From Isoetes taiwanensis (lineage: Eukaryota; Streptophyta; Lycopodiopsida; Isoetales; Isoetaceae), in contig JAJEKV010000032.1 in NCBI GenBank assembly GCA_021234155.1, positions 5,587,835 to 5,651,834 on the forward strand: a DNA stretch of 64,000 nucleotides. The letters run 5' to 3'. Numbering within the stretch: the first letter of the stretch is position 1; every line of letters starts with the position of its first letter. The notes below the pieces were generated by a model. That model searched no databases. It was not told where the DNA came from and saw only the letters and a program-made list of their open reading frames with translations. Shown here one piece after another: positions 58,294 through 64,000 of this stretch. The translations under genes were made by a program, and so were the position numbers.

Positions 58294-58882
58294 TTCTATA
58301 AATCTAGAAGAATGCGGATCATATCTGCGATGGATCTTGAGTTGATGGTCACATGTAGCCTCCATTTAGATAAGTTGAAAGGAACCCACTTCATTTTCTT
58401 GAACCGTAACGGCGAAAATATGAAGCAAAGCATATGAAAAAACGCAATTGATAATATGACACGGAAGATCATTTATATGAAATTCTCAAAGCATCGAAGA
58501 GGATCGCGAAATGCCGGGCTTGGCCAGTGGTGTCGATGTGCCACCTGAGCTACAGGCAAGGATAAATATTATTAATGGCAAGCTTGGGCACTTGTCTAGA
58601 GATGCTTCCATGGATTTGGGTCCCAAAGCATTTTTGCCTTGTTGTCTAAAAAGCATGAAATGCAGTTTTAGAAGAATAGAATAGAATAGAAGGTAAACAC
58701 ATTGTCTTTTTACGAGAACCCATCTCGGGAGATATACCAAGATAAGCTACTGTTGCATCCGTGCATACAACTTAAGGTTAGGTAGCGTGGTAGACCCATC
58801 TGGGGAAGAAACCACTGTACCCCCATTGCCCATTGTAATTGTCTTGAATAAATCATCTAACCCACCGCTCTTGCTCTCATGA

Positions 58883-59284
58883 TTATTGTAATGCCCGTGC
58901 CCATCCATTATGAAAGAGTATGAGATCATCTGCATTACCCCTATCATTCCTGTTTTCAATTCTAATCCATGCTTTGGGCGCAAAGAAATTTCTTCCCCTT
59001 GAGGAAGAACAAATCTTCATGGATATGACCATTTCCACACCGGGCATAAAAAGCGCGTGACGAATAATATATGGAATAACCATACCTAACCGGATCACCA
59101 AGTCTTTGACCCGGCCAATCGGTTTCAAAATCTCATCTATTATCTGCTGATTTGCCACAACCGGATCTTCATCGATGGACCCTTGAAATCTGGCGCTTAT
59201 GAATGGGGCGCAACATCGCCAAGGTATGTCGCCATAGCAAGAAACCGGATCCATGGCGGCGGATTGCTTGGAGAGTAAATGCAT
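58883..59284 (-). CDS. 133-codon hypothetical ORF
   Basis: A minus-strand frame with start candidates at 59284 and at 59254 (MDPVSCYGDIPWRCCAPF). The middle part, ANQQIIDEILKPIGRVKDLV, then IRLGMVIPYIIRHALFMPGV, has the composition of a real folded protein. No family was recognised. It is uninterrupted, unlike its neighbours, and lies upstream of the STRUBBELIG-like remnant on the same strand. It could be a first exon of another decayed gene. Confidence 0.35.
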   Translation of the reverse strand: MHLLSKQSAAMDPVSCYGDIPWRCCAPFISARFQGSIDEDPVVANQQIIDEILKPIGRVKDLVIRLGMVIPYIIRHALFMPGVEMVISMKICSSSRGRNFFAPKAWIRIENRNDRGNADDLILFHNGWARALQ

Positions 59285-59450
59285 AGTAGTAGAGGGATTG
59301 CTTCGGAAGCAAGAAAGCCTGTGTCGCCATTATTTATTTAATTTTCATTTATGCTTTTTTTTTTCAAGGACAGGTGGCATGCTCACATCTTTTTCTGGCG
59401 AAAAAATATTAGGTTCAAACAAAAAACCCAACTGCCTTATATATGTTTAG

Positions 59451-59454
59451 ATAA

Positions 59455-59542
<88 letters not shown>

Positions 59543-61041
59543 AGTGGTTCTACTATGAGGGACTGCACAAATTCGACCGGAAGCCAATGCAGAGTCATTC
59601 AATGAAGATTCTATAAGCATTTCCCTAGGCTCTTTATGAATCCTATGTTAACAAAGATTCTTTTTAGAAGCTCCTAGATTTCCAAAGATTATGCCAAGAT
59701 TCTCCAAGATTCTATAGAGATTTCCCTAGATTCTATGAAGATTTCCCTAGATTTCCCAAGATTCTATCAAGATTCTTAAAGATTTTATGAACATTCCCTT
59801 AATTCCCCTAGGTTCCCAAAGATTCTCTTGATATTCGTCTAGATTCCCAAAGATTATCCCAAGACTCCTCTAGATTCCCCAAAATTCTATGTAGTTCTAT
59901 TGAATTCTCCAAGATTTGATGAAGATTCTCCTAGATTCCTTTAGATTATAGGAAAATTCTCCATGATTCTCCAAGATTCCATCATGATTTCACTAGATTC
60001 TCAAAGCTTTTAGAAAGATTCCTTTAGATTCCCAAAGATTCTCTTAAGATTCCTCTATTCTCTAAGATCCTATGAAGATTCCCTTAGACTTGACATGATT
60101 CCATCAAGATTCCTCTAGATTCTTAAAGATTCTATAAAGATTCCCTTAGATTCCCTTAAATTCTCAAAGATTCTCTCGTGATTCCTATAGATTCCCGTTG
60201 ATTTGCCAAAGATTCTCTTGAGATTCCCTTCGATTTCCAAGATTCTCTTGAGATTCCCATAGATTTCCAAAGATTCTCTTGAGATTCCCATAGATTCCCT
60301 TAGATTCTCTTGAGATTCCTTTAGATTCTCTAAGATTCTATGAAGATTCACCTAGATTCTCCAAGATTGCATCAGGATTCCTCTAGATTCTCCAAGTATT
60401 TATGAAGATTCATTTAGATTCTCTCGAGATTCCTATGGATTCCCTTAGAGTTCGATCACATTGGCTCCAACTACAGCGGGCTGTGCCAAACCACCACTCA
60501 TTGGAAAGCTCTCGATGAGAGGAGTCCAATGGCGTGGATCCCACCTTCATCCGAGCCCCTCTCAGTTTTTCTATGTACCTTTGAATGCGATTTAAGCGGA
60601 AGGAAGCTTCATAGAAAGTCCACTCATAAATGCTTTGCCACCTCATTACCTTTTTTTATTAATGAAGGTGACACCTCACCTCCTTTAAAAAAAAAAAATC
60701 AATTTAATATTAAAAAGTCAATGGCTAAGATTTATGCTCACCTTTTGATCTAACTGGTTAAGATCCGCTACACCAAAGTCACTTTAAAGGACCTTCCTTG
60801 CACCTTCCTCATAAAAACCAAGGGCTAGGATTTATCCTCCCCTTTTGATCAACGGTCCGGGGATGTGGTGCATGCCCCATGCATGACCCATGCATGCCTC
60901 CATGCATGCCCATAAGGAATGGATGGCTCGATCTTTGCCACCTCACTGGACCCAATTTAAACGGACGACATCCGGGCATGTAAGAATCAAACACATTATA
61001 TAGAAAAGTTTATGATATACCTTTATATATATAACTGATAT
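59451..61041 (-). mobile_element. (TA)n-ended repeat family, copy 3, complete, with 11-bp target duplication
   Basis: The element spans 59462-61030 and is bracketed by ATAACTGATAT at 59451-59461 and 61031-61041. It starts with (TA)n up to about 59540 and CAAGTGGTTCTACTATGAGG, continues with the GATTCT array (to about 60445), and ends with the CATGCATG / CCGGGCATG part. A target duplication of about 11 bp and a simple-sequence end fit target-primed retrotransposition of a non-autonomous non-LTR element, with (TA)n as the 3' tail on the minus strand. No reverse transcriptase is encoded. Confidence 0.7.
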
Positions 61042-61499
61042 CTGTTATATATATACAATTATATAAGCTGCCCCCTTATACATAGACGCCGAAGTGTCGC
61101 CATATAGACCGTCTAGATCTGAGATCTAACGGCCCTGATGGAGCCACGTTAATCCAACCAAGCACCCCTTAAAATGGCGCCACGTCGATGGTGCCTTTAA
61201 TTGGTTTCAGGTTGTCATTTCGACATTGAATTTTGGGGCCATTCAGCATTAAATTTTATGTAGGGCGGGGGTTTTGCATTGGGGATGGGTCGGGCACATT
61301 TTTTAATTTAAATGTGGGGTATAAATAATGAACGTAAGGAATACGCCATCTGATATGTTTACTGCTGGTTTTTATGATTACCGCCGCGGGATAATTAATG
61401 CCACCTTTAAAAGATAAGTTAGCACCTCGTCGTCTTATGGTTTTTTTTTTTTAAATTTTTTCGCTTTAATAATGACGTGTCAAAGAAGCCATAATCCAT

Positions 61500-61935
61500 G
61501 CCAAAGACATCTGATATTGCATTATTGAAATTCGTTTCTTTTTATGCTCTGCCGCCATAGCCACATTCGAGATCCTTGTTTGGGAGCAATGCCTCTGTTT
61601 CTATTTCTTCGCTGCAGAGATCCTTCTAGGTATGGCGCAGCTTGCAGAAATGCTTCGGATATAGTTTGGAGCGGTGGCTTCATCACAGTTTTCTTTTTCC
61701 TTCCGAGATCCTTGTTTGGGAGCAATGTCGGTGTTTCTATTTCTCCACAGTGGGGAGCCTTCTAGCTATCTTTAAGCTTGCGGAGATGCGCCAGATATAT
61801 TATGGAGCTGTGGTTTATTGCCTGATTCACTGCAAGAAGCAGTCCATCCGCAGGTTCTTCATGAGGCTCTTCAACAGCATGAGTTGCGGGTTCGATTTCT
61901 TCTTTGCTTCACTTTGTCTCCACACTAAATGATCT
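61500..61935 (+). other. possible exon with internal duplication of about 130 bp
   Basis: GAGATCCTTGTTTGGGAGCA occurs at about 61569 and 61703, and GCTTGCAGAAATG / GCTTGCGGAGATG near 61638 and 61779, showing a diverged tandem duplication. Frames AACRNASDIVWSGGF and KLAEMRQIYYGAVVYCLIHC align with each other but are not in one continuous frame. Not recognised. Confidence 0.3.
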
Positions 61936-63690
61936 TTTGCACATGCTATTTTCTATATCAACTGAAGATTGAAACATTGTTGCAGGATATGAAGAGGCGT
62001 GGAACTGAAGACTATTTCGTTTTCTCTTGCGGGCAAACCAAACTTTGGATGGCGTCTGCTTTGAGCAGACTAAAGGAAGTTTTTGATTGTTTGCATTCCC
62101 ACTTGCAAATCGTCTTCTTTTGTATCTTTCGGGCAAATGTATTTTATGGTTCACATCAATCCATTCGGATGCCATAGCCTGTAGCCTGGATGCGACACAG
62201 CCATATTGGAAGCCGCCAGCAGATAGATGCAATTATCGTATCTTTAAATCCTTTGCTTGATATTGTAGCGAATCACTGATATTGGAACGAATCAGTGGGA
62301 CTTTTATGCTAATCCAGCTCGGATTTGATAATTCGCATCTTTGCCTTCTAATTGGTTTTTCCAGCGACATTCCGGCTAAAGAACTCAAACTCGGCCCGTG
62401 CTTGCCCAGGCTGCAGTTTCATATTATATAGCCAGCCCATTGACGCCATTTGAAGAATCTTCAGTTAAATGAAGCTTAGGTGGTTGCATGCAGATGTTGG
62501 CAGTTTCATTGCAACACGTAGTGCATCTCATTGTACAAATGTACGCTAAAAGCAACTAGATCATAACATGATCAGTAACATGGTTCCCCGGTCTGCATCA
62601 TCAGGTAAAGCGGTTGTCTATTATTATGCTAGTATTATATTATCTATTTATCTGTTGCACGAAACTAAGCATTCCGTTGACAGGGCACTCACATGGAGTC
62701 TACATGGCTGCATGTCTCATGAACTCGTTGAATATTTTGAGGCAGGACATAGCATTTAAGTCAATAATTTTTACTTTAACATGGCGTATTGGCACGAATT
62801 TGTTCTAATTTTGTTATGTGCAGGTCAATGTAAGAGTACCTTGGCCGTGTTGTTTCAACACTGATGGCCTTCTGTATCCAGACTATATAAAATGGACTCT
62901 CATAGTACTATGATAGATGGCCTTGGGTAGCAGGATGGGAAGTCAGAGGAATGGAGGCAGAAGCATCTTTGTTAGGGCAGGTAAGAAATTATTTCAGGCA
63001 TGGCCATTTTTGATCCAATGTCTTCAATGAAGGATGATTCCTTTTTCATAGGTCTTTTTGGCTTTCTTTTTGTAGCCCACGAGTATGGTTATTCCTGATC
63101 AGCATCCAATTCATCAAGTACGCTCAAACTGTTATCAATCAGCCCAAACCCATGAGCAGGTGTGCATTGAGTACTGCCTTTCCTTTCTTCAGCAATTGCC
63201 CCAGCCTGATCATGCAATATAGAATGAAGCAACTGCGCTGAGCCACTTTCTAAGAAGCTGTTCTCTGCTAGAATAAACAGAGGTTCATATGCATAAGAAA
63301 CAAGACTACGGTTGTCATTACTAGATTTATTGGTGTCGCAAATGTAATAATCTGATATTTTTTATGAGCTCCACAAAGCATCCCATCCACCCAAGCGGAT
63401 AGAGCCTATTTCAAGCAAAGATTCTCGAGTGCTACGAGAACTACTACAGTCTTTCCAGATTCCTGTTTGCTGAACCATGGTGCTCGTTGTCCTTCCTTTT
63501 GAAGTGCCTAGCTGTGAAAATCGAGGGAGCAAAACTTTTGAGGATCTTATTGTATACAGAAAATGCCACTTCTTTAAAAGCGTTCAAACTTGATGCCATT
63601 GGTTTATGCGTGCCAGCTTGGTTTATCTTAACTCCCTGGTGCAGAAGTATAAAATTCTACATGATGTGCAGCATGTTGAGATAACGATAT
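61936..63690 (+). other. AT-rich stretch with weak exon-like blocks
   Basis: Possible exons with splice-like borders: around 62568-62604 (ATG...CATCAG then GTAAAG), 62685-62743 (after TTGACAG, HSHGVYMAACLMNSLNILRQ), 62917-62980 (MALGSRMGSQRNGGRS, before GTAAGA) and 63079-63160 (after TTTGTAG, PTSMVIPDQHPIHQ, before GTGTGC). They do not join in phase and no family was recognised. Confidence 0.25.
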
Positions 63691-63700
63691 CCTTTTCCAG

Positions 63701-63975
63701 GTTATGCTGAATGAAGCTATTGTAATTGTCATGGCTCCCATGGATGCGGAGAGGTAAAGTAAATTATAACGCAAATGGCATCATATGTGTCCAATTTTTG
63801 ACAACTTTTGTTTTGCAGGACTTTTCGCATCTTCCGTTTATCTGATCCAGGGGGGGTGAAGGTCATACAGCAGTGTCAACATCATGGTTTTCATCCACAT
63901 GAGGAGCCCATTGGAGGAGGAGCAATATATGTCCATTCTTCCCATGTCTTTATGAATCCAGGACTAAAGTTTGAA
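63701..63975 (+). CDS. two in-phase exons of an unidentified gene, running to the window end
   Basis: Exon 63701-63753 lies between TTTTCCAG and GTAAAG and reads VMLNEAIVIVMAPMDAER. The next exon, from 63819 (after TTTTGCAG), continues in phase: TFRIFRLSDPGGVKVIQQ, then HGFHPHEEPIGGGAIYVHSS, and up to a possible donor AAG|GTAGAC near 63977. The phase (2,1) and borders agree and no stop occurs, which makes a real or recent gene plausible. I do not recognise the protein. Confidence 0.4.
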
Positions 63976-64000
63976 GGTAGACGTCTTCTCCACGTTTAAC

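Overview
This is nuclear DNA of a land plant with a large, repeat-laden genome. The pointers are chromovirus-type and other Ty3/gypsy LTR retrotransposons, GT-AG introns, and fragments of plant genes: a plant-type kelch protein, a PARP1-type poly(ADP-ribose) polymerase, a STRUBBELIG-family receptor and an SCY1-like pseudokinase. The species cannot be named from sequence alone; a seed-free vascular plant or a gymnosperm fits the repeat load. No intact conserved single-copy gene is present, and no rRNA, intact tRNA or CRISPR was seen.

Region 1 (1-5766): the 5' half of a plus-strand Ty3/gypsy element. It has a 1550-bp LTR, a TGGTATCAGAG primer-binding site, two long unrecognised ORFs and then a broken gag, cut off by another transposon end. 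Region 2 (5767-23500): a transposon nest. The clearest unit is a 14,464-bp terminal-inverted-repeat element (7736-22199) with an ATA target duplication, inserted into a GTGGTGCCTAGTG minisatellite. Inside it lie two CCAAGGTGG/CCACCTAGG minisatellite blocks, a small minus-strand LTR element (12119-15067) nested in a foldback element, a 318-bp tandem array with telobox palindromes, and a 0.83-kb tandem array embedded in that.

Region 3 (23500-40300) is AT-rich and carries decayed host-gene pieces on the plus strand: a kelch gene with in-frame stops (26003-27253, perhaps to 28801) and two PARP exons (about 31605-31892), with local tandem duplications. Region 4 (40334-55258): two copies of a (TA)n-ended repeat family with a GATTCT/GATTCC-rich core. 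The first is split by an 11,055-bp minus-strand Ty3/gypsy element (41484-52538) with gag, PR, RT, RNase H and INT all recognisable but frameshifted. Region 5 (55260-64000): decayed STRUBBELIG-like exons abutting an SCYL2-like exon on the minus strand (57512-58293), a third (TA)n-family copy with an 11-bp target duplication (59462-61030), and plus-strand exon-like blocks running off the window end.

Repeat copies that are near-identical elsewhere differ mainly in short GC-rich spots. This looks like clustered consensus error or locally elevated mutation, and it may account for some of the frameshifts and stops.
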